Shown here: positions 37,399 through 45,069 of the stretch, one piece after another
Layout: the number at the start of each line of letters is the position of its first letter
How positions within the stretch are numbered: the stretch's first letter is position 1
DNA from: Pseudomonas viridiflava
GTDB taxonomy: Bacteria > Pseudomonadota > Gammaproteobacteria > Pseudomonadales > Pseudomonadaceae
Direction: 5' to 3'
Assembly (NCBI RefSeq): GCF_900580865.1
Contig: NZ_UTBZ01000216.1
Span: forward strand, 1 to 64,000
Length of the DNA stretch: 64,000 nucleotides
Position numbers and translations under genes: made by a program
Notes under the pieces: model-generated
Databases searched by the model: none
The model's input: only the letters and a program-made list of their open reading frames with translations
Told to the model about the DNA's origin: nothing

Positions 37399-39453
37399 AT
37401 GCAATCACTTTCAAAGGACGGAATGAAATCAGTGCCCCCCATCTTTTTTACCCGCGCCCAATTCAAGTGCTTGAACACTTGGCAGGAGAGGGTCTTTGAC
37501 AAAACCGACGCATCCCACCGACAAGCCTACAGTCAATTGCGCGAGGCCTATGACGTCACCAAGCATTGGGCAGATACCGTGCAAAGACGCATGTTCCCTG
37601 ACAGCAGTGCTCCTAAAGTCATTCGCAGACCCATCAGCCAGTGGCACAAGAAGTTTTTAGGCTACAACTGGGCGCGTATCTATCCTCGTTCAGACGCTCC
37701 CCAGGGCCTGGCCTATACCGTAGGCATTGATGCCACTCACGGCTTTGTCGTCAAACTTGATCTGGTCGATGCAAAAGTTGCAGACCCCGACTTGCGTGAC
37801 CGGTATAGCAAGTTGCGCGGTTCATTTCAGTCTTCGTCCATTGTTGCAATCTTGCCGGCTGAAGAAGGCCTGGCCCTCGGCTTTGAAAAGATTGTCGATT
37901 GGAGTGCGGCGGCTATCACTAATTTTGGAATTGGATACGACGATATGGTAGACCATCTTGGCTTGAACACCCGACCTGAAGTGGCGGCACTTTTAGAACG
38001 TTTTCAAGTTTGTAAGGACTTCAGAGAGCGGCAGCCTGAGTGGCATTACAAGGCTACGGATTTGTTTGTACGGTTGGCCATTGCGATTCACGAACTGGGT
38101 TTTGATTGGTGGTCTACAAAAACCACTAACACTCAATTGGTATTCGGCGGGAAGGAAAAAAGCGCGGAGAGGGGGTCATCCACGGGTGTGTTGTTTGTGC
38201 GAAAAGACCGCGTCTCGGTCAGGTGGGTATCATTCGGCGGCTTGAGTCCGATCACTAAAAACCAGGACCTGAGTGAAGAACTAGTCGCGTCGGTCGAAGC
38301 GGCGAATGCCCGTAAAAGCAACGTCGGGCCAAAGCGTGGGCAACACTCCATTCGAACCGGCTACTGGCCGGTCGACTACGACGTCGAAGAAGCAGCAGGC
38401 AAGGAAGATGAGCAGGCCGACAGCGTGGAGTTTCCAGAAATAGCTATCGTCCCATGTAATCAAATCTATTTCGGCCCTCCTGGTACTGGAAAAACGCGTA
38501 TGTTGCAGAGTTTACTCCGCGATAAATACACGTCCTCCGAAGGCACTAAGCACTACGAGTTTGTAACCTTTCACCAATCCTACGGCTACGAAGAGTTTGT
38601 TGAGGGCCTGCGCCCGGTGCTTGTCGATCGTGAAGGTCAGACACTTGATGAGAAGGCCCAAGCGGAGCCTCCAAAAGACGTTCACTACGAGATCAAAAAA
38701 GGCGCATTCCTGCGTCTGTGCGAAGAGGCGCAGAAAAATCCGGATCAGCAGTACGCAATGGTGATCGACGAAATCAACCGCGGCAACATCAGCAAGATTT
38801 TTGGCGAGTTGATCACGCTGATTGAAGTCGACAAGCGCAAGGGTGGCGAATATGAGGTAACCCTGACACTGCCTTACTCAGGCAAGCCATTCAGCGTTCC
38901 TTCAAATGTTGACTTGATCGGCACAATGAACACTGCTGACCGCTCACTGGCATTGGTTGATACGGCGTTGCGTCGCCGATTCGAATTCATTGAGTTGATG
39001 CCAGAACCGGCCGTGTTGACCGGAATCGAGGTTTCCGAAAGAGGCCATACCATCCGTCTCGATGATCTGCTGACTGTACTCAACAAGCGTATCGAGGCGT
39101 TGTATGACCGTGAACATGCCATTGGGCACGCGTATTTCACGTCGTTGAAAAATATCGCGATCGAGGAGCGTTTCAAGTCTCTCGCCGGCATTTTCAAGAC
39201 GCGCATTATTCCGTTGCTGGAAGAGTATTTTTTCGAGGATTGGCAAAAAATTCGACTGGTATTGGGTGATAACCAGAAATCGGTGGACATGTTTGAGTTT
39301 GTCCAGGAGTTGAAAACCGACAGTCTCCCCAAGGATCTGTTTGGCGCCAATCACGGTCTGGATGAATACGCGCTGCGCCCTCAGTACCGTTTGAATGCGG
39401 ATGCACTGCATCACCCGCAAGCTTTTATAGAAATCTACGCGACGCTTGCTTAA
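37399..39453 (+). CDS. mcrB: McrB-like AAA+ GTPase, type IV restriction motor subunit
   Basis: This 684-residue protein has a C-terminal AAA+ domain of McrB type. Walker A is FGPPGTGKTR (about 355-364), Walker B VIDEINRGN (near 455) and the sensor region GTMNTADRSLALVDTALRRRF (about 513-533). McrB uses GTP to translocate DNA and recruits the McrC nuclease to modified DNA. The N-terminal 330 residues should be the modified-base reader but do not look like the E. coli McrB DNA-binding domain. ATG 37399 is used; ATG 37423, with AAGGA close upstream, is an alternative. The stop overlaps the mcrC start (TAATG). Confidence 0.88.
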   Translation: MQSLSKDGMKSVPPIFFTRAQFKCLNTWQERVFDKTDASHRQAYSQLREAYDVTKHWADTVQRRMFPDSSAPKVIRRPISQWHKKFLGYNWARIYPRSDAPQGLAYTVGIDATHGFVVKLDLVDAKVADPDLRDRYSKLRGSFQSSSIVAILPAEEGLALGFEKIVDWSAAAITNFGIGYDDMVDHLGLNTRPEVAALLERFQVCKDFRERQPEWHYKATDLFVRLAIAIHELGFDWWSTKTTNTQLVFGGKEKSAERGSSTGVLFVRKDRVSVRWVSFGGLSPITKNQDLSEELVASVEAANARKSNVGPKRGQHSIRTGYWPVDYDVEEAAGKEDEQADSVEFPEIAIVPCNQIYFGPPGTGKTRMLQSLLRDKYTSSEGTKHYEFVTFHQSYGYEEFVEGLRPVLVDREGQTLDEKAQAEPPKDVHYEIKKGAFLRLCEEAQKNPDQQYAMVIDEINRGNISKIFGELITLIEVDKRKGGEYEVTLTLPYSGKPFSVPSNVDLIGTMNTADRSLALVDTALRRRFEFIELMPEPAVLTGIEVSERGHTIRLDDLLTVLNKRIEALYDREHAIGHAYFTSLKNIAIEERFKSLAGIFKTRIIPLLEEYFFEDWQKIRLVLGDNQKSVDMFEFVQELKTDSLPKDLFGANHGLDEYALRPQYRLNADALHHPQAFIEIYATLA

Positions 39454-40763
39454 TGACGTCCATACAGATTTTCGAGTTCGACACGCTGATACCCAGGACT
39501 GACGGTGCGAATGGCAACACTGTCCCTGCGAAGGTATTTGCCTGGCTTGAAGAACAATGCCTGACCCCTGACGTACTCGCGCCAGTCTGGATGAAATTGA
39601 CAAGTCGCCGGGGGCGGCGCGCCATCCAGTTCAGCAACTATGTCGGCGTGCTCTGCGCTCCTTGCGGTTATCAGATAGAGATCCTGCCCAAGATCGGTCG
39701 CAATACAACAGTGGAAGACGCACGCACAAAGTTGATAGAGATGCTCAAGTGTCTGCGCGGCTTTCGTCATATCAAAACAGCTAATGCTGATCTTCAAAAG
39801 CAACAGATGCCGTTGTTCGAGGTATTTCTCCAGCAGTTTCTAGCGTCAGTAAGGGATGTGGTAAAGCGAGGAGTTCGAAGTGACTACAGCACTCGGCAAG
39901 CAAATCTGTCGAGCCTGCGTGGCAAATTGTTGATAGCGCCTCATCTCTCGCAGAACGTGGTGCGTCGTGACCGGTTTTTCACCGAATACGACGAGTTTAT
40001 TCAAGACAGGGCGGAAAACAGGCTTATTCATACTGCTCTGCGAAAAGCGCTTGGCATGTGCAAAGCACCGGCTAACCAGCGCTTGGCGCGCGAGTTGAGT
40101 TTCGTGTTTGCCGAAGTGCCGATGTGCACCGACATTGTCCAGGATCTCAAGCGCATCCGGCTGGATCGGGGCATGGCCTATTACGAACCTGCGCTTGCCT
40201 GGGCACGGTTAATCCTGCAGGGCGACAGCCCGGTGACAGGTGCAGGAAAGCACAACGCACCTTCTATGTTGTTTCCTATGGAGGCGGTGTTCGAGGCTTA
40301 TGTGGCGAAGCACCTTGGAGCTCAGGTCCGACAGGGTTTCAACCTGCGGACCCAGACCAGCAAACACCATTTAGTGAGCCATAAGCAGCAAGGCTGGTTC
40401 CGTCTCAAACCGGATTTGCTGATAGAGCAGGGCGCGCAAACTTGCATGGTGCTCGATACGAAATGGAAGCTTCTGGATAGTGCCAAGGGTAACAGTGTGG
40501 AGAAATACCAACTCAGCCAAAGCGATTTCTACCAATTACACGCCTACGCTCACCTCTATTTGAAGAGCACGGGGAGCGTGGTGTTGATCTACCCGTGGAC
40601 TGAGTCATTTACCCAACCTTTGCCTGTATTCGACTTCACGAGTTCGCAAGACTTGAAACTCTGGGTTGTGCCGTTTTGTATTAAAAGCCGCAAGTTGTTA
40701 CTGCCAGAGATATCGCCTTTGGGTCGGTGGCTCTATGGCAGTGAGTTGAGGGTTAGCGGCTGA
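39453..40763 (+). CDS. mcrC: McrC-like nuclease subunit of type IV restriction
   Basis: This 436-residue partner of McrB has an N-terminal McrC domain (about 1-150, with YVGVLCAPCGYQIEILPKIG) that contacts the AAA+ ring. A C-terminal PD-(D/E)xK nuclease is visible as FRLKPDLLIEQG (Asp near residue 325) and VLDTKWKLL (D-x-K, near 340). The catalytic residues appear intact, so the pair should be functional. ATG 39453 shares its first base with the mcrB stop codon. Confidence 0.88.
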   Translation: MTSIQIFEFDTLIPRTDGANGNTVPAKVFAWLEEQCLTPDVLAPVWMKLTSRRGRRAIQFSNYVGVLCAPCGYQIEILPKIGRNTTVEDARTKLIEMLKCLRGFRHIKTANADLQKQQMPLFEVFLQQFLASVRDVVKRGVRSDYSTRQANLSSLRGKLLIAPHLSQNVVRRDRFFTEYDEFIQDRAENRLIHTALRKALGMCKAPANQRLARELSFVFAEVPMCTDIVQDLKRIRLDRGMAYYEPALAWARLILQGDSPVTGAGKHNAPSMLFPMEAVFEAYVAKHLGAQVRQGFNLRTQTSKHHLVSHKQQGWFRLKPDLLIEQGAQTCMVLDTKWKLLDSAKGNSVEKYQLSQSDFYQLHAYAHLYLKSTGSVVLIYPWTESFTQPLPVFDFTSSQDLKLWVVPFCIKSRKLLLPEISPLGRWLYGSELRVSG

Positions 40764-41106
40764 AACCGTCGAACGGTGTCATGTACACCGCACCAAAAGG
40801 ATCGAGACGTTTGCGGGTTTCGGTGTCGGGCGTGCCGTAGACGGTCAGTTCGGTGATGTTGCAAAGCTCCAGGAAGCGCTTGCCGAACGGCGCAAATGTC
40901 GTATCGACATGGCTGACTACGGCGTTGGCGTTATAGCGCTCGAGGATGTGCACGGTGCGGTTGTCCGCATTGACGCTGTATTCGTAAACCAGCGTGCCCG
41001 GTTCTTCCTGCGTGGCTGCGACGACCCTGGAAATCAGCGTTTTGAATTCATTGAAGTGTTCGGGTTTGACGGCCAACTTGAAGAGGCAGGAAATGTAGGG
41101 ATGCAT
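40753..41106 (-). CDS. Antibiotic biosynthesis monooxygenase (ABM) domain protein
   Basis: The 117-residue single-domain protein has a ferredoxin-like fold, as in YgiN-type quinol monooxygenases: LFKLAVKPEHFNEFKTL, EEPGTLVYEYSV and a final hydrophobic strand. The substrate is unknown. Its end overlaps the convergent mcrC gene by 11 bases. On its own strand it lies 63 bases downstream of the truncated tautomerase gene, so it probably was the second gene of an operon that has lost its original promoter. Confidence 0.82.
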   Translation of the reverse strand: MHPYISCLFKLAVKPEHFNEFKTLISRVVAATQEEPGTLVYEYSVNADNRTVHILERYNANAVVSHVDTTFAPFGKRFLELCNITELTVYGTPDTETRKRLDPFGAVYMTPFDGFSR

Positions 41107-41169
41107 GACTTTCTTCCAACTGAGTGAGGGGGTACCTCAAAGCGTGCCGATACCCGTTCAGAATTGCGC

Positions 41170-41310
41170 TCAGATCTTTTCAGCTGCCGCACCAAACAAT
41201 TTTCCAGCACCCGCCCGGTCGGAAGGCGCTACATCTTCGAAGATGACGTAGACATACTCGGCGGCAGTTCCGGTGTTTGTGACAATGCTCTCGGTGATCT
41301 CGGCAGCGTC
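41170..41310 (-). pseudogene. 3' remnant of a 4-oxalocrotonate tautomerase-family gene
   Basis: The reading frame ends with AAEITESIVTNTG, YVYVIFEDVAPSD and GKLFG, which fits the body and end of a small 4-OT/cis-CaaD-type tautomerase. The catalytic N-terminal proline and first beta-strand are missing. Upstream of about 41310 the frame changes to unrelated sequence (GHADGRRCNGADQG), which is the antisense of a LysR remnant on the plus strand. The gene therefore lost its 5' end. Confidence 0.6.
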
Positions 41311-41660
41311 TGGAGGACCTTGATCAGCACCATTGCATCGTCGGCCATCGGCGTGGCCAAGCGCTGTCATGGCGTGTGCGTCAGGGCGCGGAAACCGTAC
41401 GCTTCGCGCCGCCGGTGACGCACCAGATTGGCGACGACGAAGTGATGATACTCGCCGCCACGGCCGGTGCAGGTTTGTGTCAGATGCCGCACTGCCTGTT
41501 CAAAGAGGATATCGATGCGGGACGACTGGTTGGGGTATTGGGGGATTACGAACCCGAGCCCGTCGACGTTCATGCTGTCTGGCCGAAGGTGTCACATCTG
41601 CGGCCCAAGGTCAGGTATGTCGTTGACGAGTTGGTCAAGGTGTTTGAGGGGTGGCAATAA
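41301..41660 (+). pseudogene. 3' remnant of a LysR-family regulator gene
   Basis: The open frame reads LEDLDQHHCIVGHRRGQALSW, then FAPPVTHQIGDDEVMILAA, then VWPKVSHLRPKVRYVVDELVKVF and a stop. This is a continuous LysR effector-domain C-terminus of about 119 residues. The N-terminal helix-turn-helix and the first part of the effector domain (about 180-200 residues) are absent, and stops occur just upstream in frame. It is divergent from the truncated tautomerase, with which it shares the deletion junction near 41305. Confidence 0.7.
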
Positions 41661-41704
41661 CCGGTTCAATAAGCCATACCCGGTTACCGTCTACGAGGTG
41701 GTGG

Positions 41705-42220
41705 TTACCTGAAAAGCTGCTCGATCATGACCTTGGACGGAATGGACATCGTATTCGTGTAATAGGCCTCATACCCATAGGCAGTTATGCGCACTTTGCA
41801 GGGGATTGAAGCTTGCGACGCCAGCAACGGTTTGATGGCGTCGTAGTCATTCAGGTCGCGTTGCGTCCCGTCCGGATTGGTGTAGTAAAAGATCAGATCG
41901 GAAGAGAATTTGTAGTTGGGTCTGGCCTGACTGCTCGCGTTCACTCGGCCTTCGGCTTTAATCGCGATTGAATGCTCAGACGAAAACTCCATATCACGAT
42001 TCAGAGAGCAGATCAGTGTCGGTGTGAGCTGATTGGATTTTTCGTAATCATTGAAAGCTCTCTGCAAGTCCACCGTGGAACTGAAGTGCGCGGTGAACAG
42101 GTTGTTGGGGCTCAGTGCCAACGACGAAAACGAGAGGTCTGCCGGTGGAATGCCCGCTGTCTTTACACAGCCGGTGCAGAGAAGAACTACCAGGTAAATA
42201 ACTGCGCGGAATCTGTTCAT
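41705..42220 (-). CDS. Predicted lipoprotein, putative immunity protein to the adjacent lipase
   Basis: This 171-residue protein has a signal peptide ending in LLCTGC, making C18 the likely lipid-modified cysteine. The mature part is mixed alpha/beta and I do not recognise its family. Its ATG overlaps the stop codon of the upstream lipase-like gene by 4 bases. Periplasmic lipoproteins encoded directly after T6SS phospholipase effectors are usually their immunity proteins (Tli type). That role is inferred purely from position and localisation. Confidence 0.65.
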   Translation of the reverse strand: MNRFRAVIYLVVLLCTGCVKTAGIPPADLSFSSLALSPNNLFTAHFSSTVDLQRAFNDYEKSNQLTPTLICSLNRDMEFSSEHSIAIKAEGRVNASSQARPNYKFSSDLIFYYTNPDGTQRDLNDYDAIKPLLASQASIPCKVRITAYGYEAYYTNTMSIPSKVMIEQLFR

Positions 42221-42951
42221 TGGCCGAAGATATCGTTGATTGAATCAAAAATCAGATCGCAAGCGGATTTCGTTCCTTGCACAGGTTCGAAAAACATCCA
42301 GTCAGCAGAAGCATGGTGCTTATCAATGGTTTTATTGATGGTCGGACCTGCCTCGATAATCCAGCGCTCGCCGAAGTCCGCGACACCGTCGGATTGGTCA
42401 GGTGTACTGGCGTTGGCCCGGATGTTGATCCAGGTTTCAGCGACAGGCGTTGGTTCAGAGAAATAAATGTCGGAACCCAGCCATACCAAGAACCCTTCAC
42501 CGACTGGATCCAGTGTCACCAGAAATTTGATGGTGTAACCGGCTTCGGAGAGGATCTGTGACAGATGTGCCCCGTTCCATCCGCCGAGACTGTGGCCGAC
42601 GATATAAACCGGGCAGGACTTGCTGGGTATGTTGTCGATGAAGTGAGTCTGGATATCGCCGGCCCCCCTTGCATCCTTGTAGCTTTTGGGGAATCCCGAG
42701 TATTTCGCCTTCAGCTTATCGTTACCGGCAATTTTGCCGTCGAGCAGTTGTTGTGCGGCATCGATATTGTGGAACGCGCCTTGGAAATAGTATTTCTCCT
42801 GGTCGGCAGCCCCACCGATGAAAAAAACGATCGCTTTCTTTACTGCAACAGGAGCCGTCTTTACCGACTGATCCTTCACGAGCGTTAACGTCGGCGTGAC
42901 TGCCAGACTCGCGGTATTGCCATTGGGAAGCTGGATTTGCTCTGCCGGCAT
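42217..42951 (-). CDS. Putative type VI secretion lipase effector (alpha/beta hydrolase)
   Basis: This 244-residue protein has no signal peptide. It carries the lipase nucleophile elbow GHSLGG with S121. D148 in TLDPVG and H212 or H213 near the end could complete a Ser-Asp-His triad. The strand before the motif (AIVFFIGGAAD) fits an alpha/beta hydrolase core. It lies 4 bases after a PAAR-domain gene and overlaps a lipoprotein gene. This PAAR-lipase-lipoprotein order is typical of orphan T6SS Tle/Tli modules, which kill rivals by hydrolysing membrane phospholipids. Activity and delivery are inferred. Confidence 0.7.
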   Translation of the reverse strand: MPAEQIQLPNGNTASLAVTPTLTLVKDQSVKTAPVAVKKAIVFFIGGAADQEKYYFQGAFHNIDAAQQLLDGKIAGNDKLKAKYSGFPKSYKDARGAGDIQTHFIDNIPSKSCPVYIVGHSLGGWNGAHLSQILSEAGYTIKFLVTLDPVGEGFLVWLGSDIYFSEPTPVAETWINIRANASTPDQSDGVADFGERWIIEAGPTINKTIDKHHASADWMFFEPVQGTKSACDLIFDSINDIFGQ

Positions 42952-42955
42952 GCTG

Positions 42956-43453
42956 TCAATCTTCCAGAAAGAGTTTGAAGGTTTCTGCCACGTGTGAACT
43001 CACAACGTGGGTGAACCCCAGCGAATCACTGGTTCCGTACTCGAAGCTGCCGTTAGCGCGTTGAATGGCGTAACCATGGTTAGGCATGGGTTCACCGGTG
43101 CTTTCGTTGATCAGTTTGATCTTGTCGCTGAAGTGCACCGGCATCGGCAGCAGACCACTGAAAGGTGCCGAGACGAATGTGTCGCCGATAATCACTGTTC
43201 CGGAGCCACCCACCACGACATTGCCGTGCCCGCCCGTGCTGTCTATCGTCGCAGCGTTCAAGCCATTGATGAAAACGGTTGAGCTGACGCCCCCCGTGAT
43301 TGGACTGCCGCAAGCGGACTTGTCGGTCATCCGGGCGGCAGCAAGTCCGTCGAAGTTCACGTTGGGCGAGCCACTGGCAATTGGATTCGTGCCATGCCCC
43401 GGAAGAGGGCAGCTAGTGGGGTCCGAAAGGCGTGCAGCAGGTTTTCCGCTCAT
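42956..43453 (-). CDS. PAAR-domain protein, T6SS spike tip
   Basis: The 165-residue protein has an N-terminal PAAR domain (residues 1-95: AARLSDPTSC, GSPNVNFDGLAAARMTDKSAC, GGHGNVVVGGSGTVIIGD), with the spaced His/Cys residues that bind zinc at the tip. A C-terminal extension of about 70 residues (INESTGEPMPNHGYAIQRANG) resembles the transthyretin-like adaptor tails that attach effectors to the spike. It is the first gene of the effector cassette. ATG 43453 has GGAA upstream. No other T6SS structural genes are in the window. Confidence 0.85.
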   Translation of the reverse strand: MSGKPAARLSDPTSCPLPGHGTNPIASGSPNVNFDGLAAARMTDKSACGSPITGGVSSTVFINGLNAATIDSTGGHGNVVVGGSGTVIIGDTFVSAPFSGLLPMPVHFSDKIKLINESTGEPMPNHGYAIQRANGSFEYGTSDSLGFTHVVSSHVAETFKLFLED

Positions 43454-43915
43454 TGGAAGTTCCGTTTCAAGAGGTCACAGGCTATTCGTTGAATGGTTTT
43501 CGTGCAGCGACGGCTGGTAAGCAGCGCTTGAGCTGGCCTGAGAATATCGGCCTCAAGCAGTCATGGTGACGGGGAAGTGCGAAGGTGGGGTGTCAGTTCA
43601 GCGAGACTTTGACCACGTGGGCATCCGGACGCACGCGCGTGCTCGCCTTCAATCACATCGACGATGCTTGAAGAGGAGAGATGCACAAGCGCTTGCATGC
43701 GCGAAGTACGCATAAAATCTTACCGTCCCTGGAAATTTCGTTGCAAAGAATGCCGCAAGCCAGTGTTGCGTTCAACAGTATTGCGCATCTCAAACGCTGA
43801 TATCAGAGAGGAATACGGTGTGGCTCGCGCGTATTGTGGCGACAGCCGACCCAGCAATGACGGCTTTTCACGAGACTTCCTGCGCAGGGAGGTGAGCTTT
43901 TGAGAGGGAGAGTGA
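43454..43915. other. Intergenic region upstream of the PAAR gene
   Basis: No gene is supported in these 462 bases. Base composition is less GC-rich than the neighbouring core genes. An 80-codon frame on the plus strand (43664-43903) has no ribosome-binding site and an unnatural composition. On the minus strand a short frame ends RVRPDAHVVKVSLN at about 43593, which could be the tail of a lost gene but is too short to call. Confidence 0.5.
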
Positions 43916-44452
43916 GTGATAGATAAGAGAGTACGCACGATGAGGATTGATATGTTCAAGGTTAAAAAAATACGTCCCAAATTACACATTGTTGCGAGGA
44001 TATCCCGGGAGCTGGCACTCGCCTTTGCATTGGGAGGAGTGCCAGTTCTGTTAAATTCAGAGTCGTCAACACAGTTCAAGGCAATGCTGGACCTTTTACT
44101 CACCGCGCCTTTTTTGATGGGCTACTACGCGTGTCTGTGTTTAGCATTCGCGATGGCCGCAATTTTTAAATACAAGTGGAGGTTCATGTCCGCTCGGTAT
44201 CAGTGTTGGCTCGACGCTGTGCATCTTTTTTTAGGTGACATTGGTGGAAGTTTTTTGACTGCAGGCAGAACGGGTCTAGGCGCGATACTGGGATTTTTAA
44301 CGGTTTGGCACTGGGTCGAACCCGACTCGTTGAGCACTGCGAATGTAATTCGTACGCTTGTCATGGTTGTCAGTCTCACCTTGCTTAGCATGATGCTGGC
44401 ATTGGGCGAAGAGACTTTGAAAGATCCAAAGCAGGCAGCGGCCAGTAAATAA
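43916..44452 (+). CDS. Hypothetical membrane protein
   Basis: This 178-residue protein of unknown family has about three or four hydrophobic segments (near 33-46, 58-84, 118-131 and 145-163) and a basic N-terminus. GTG 43916 is preceded by GAGGGAGA; ATG 43940 is an alternative start eight residues later. It stands alone between the PAAR cassette and the WYL operon and has lower GC than most of the window, consistent with acquired DNA. No function is proposed. Confidence 0.55.
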   Translation: MIDKRVRTMRIDMFKVKKIRPKLHIVARISRELALAFALGGVPVLLNSESSTQFKAMLDLLLTAPFLMGYYACLCLAFAMAAIFKYKWRFMSARYQCWLDAVHLFLGDIGGSFLTAGRTGLGAILGFLTVWHWVEPDSLSTANVIRTLVMVVSLTLLSMMLALGEETLKDPKQAAASK

Positions 44453-44817
44453 CTCAGTAAAGTGTTCGGAGCACTCTGTCGAGGGCAAAGACCTCTTGCG
44501 GGTCTCGTGTAGCGACTGCGAGATATTCAGCGTTCGCTGCATATCAACTCATACTGACGGCAATAGAGTTCCTGCAATGCACTGAGGTCAAACGGTAACG
44601 GATCCGCTTCACGAATCTGCTCTGTTTCGAGTGAGGTTACGGTGTCTTGATGGGCAGTTGTTACACGACTGCCCACGACTTCACGCTTGCGTACATCGAA
44701 TGAGCTTTTGCCGGTGGTATCCAGGCCCAGGGATGGTAAAAGAATTTGGTCAACCCGGCGACACGGTTTGTCGCCCGGCGCTGGAAGATAGGGTCAAACG
44801 TCACCGAGACCCTCATC

Positions 44818-44931
44818 ATGAAAAACCTCTTCGCTTTCATTGGACTGTGCGTAGTGCTCAAAAAGGGCTACGAGTTCTACACCGAATACACCGACCTCAA
44901 ACACGAGCAACGCCAGCGAGCAGACTCCTGA
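44818..44931 (+). CDS. Possible small protein of 37 residues
   Basis: The frame starts MKNLFAFIGLCVVLKKGYEF and ends in a charged tail with EYTDLKHEQRQR. It has one short hydrophobic helix and then an amphipathic polar part, a plausible single-pass small membrane protein. The ribosome-binding site is weak. I think similar short proteins exist in Pseudomonas but cannot verify it. Confidence 0.4.
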   Translation: MKNLFAFIGLCVVLKKGYEFYTEYTDLKHEQRQRADS

Positions 44932-44987
44932 CGTGGCTGCAGTCATGGATTTGAAGATAATTTCGGGGTGGAACCATCACGCAGTTA

Positions 44988-45044
44988 TGGCAGAATGCCA
45001 CTCTGTTGAATTGGATTCACTGCAATGCCCGGCCGCTGTAGCGG
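44988..45044. promoter_or_regulatory. Two inverted repeats upstream of the WYL regulator gene
   Basis: TGGCA-GAA-TGCCA (44988-45000) and CCGCT-GT-AGCGG (45033-45044) lie about 70 and 26 bases before the start codon. Either could be an autoregulatory operator for the WYL protein; the second could instead be a leader hairpin. Confidence 0.35.
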
Positions 45045-45069
45045 GCGCGAATAGTACAAGGAAGTCCTG

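Larger units (their letters stand above)
44453..45069. other. Intergenic region before the WYL operon
   Basis: This 617-base region has a possible 37-residue gene (44818-44931), a start-less minus-strand open frame (44528-44797) that may be a gene remnant, and two short inverted repeats just before the WYL gene (44988-45000 and 45033-45044). Confidence 0.5.

Noticed and set aside
43664..43903. An 80-codon plus-strand frame upstream of the membrane protein gene
   Set aside because: It has no ribosome-binding site, an odd Cys/Arg-rich composition and no recognisable similarity.
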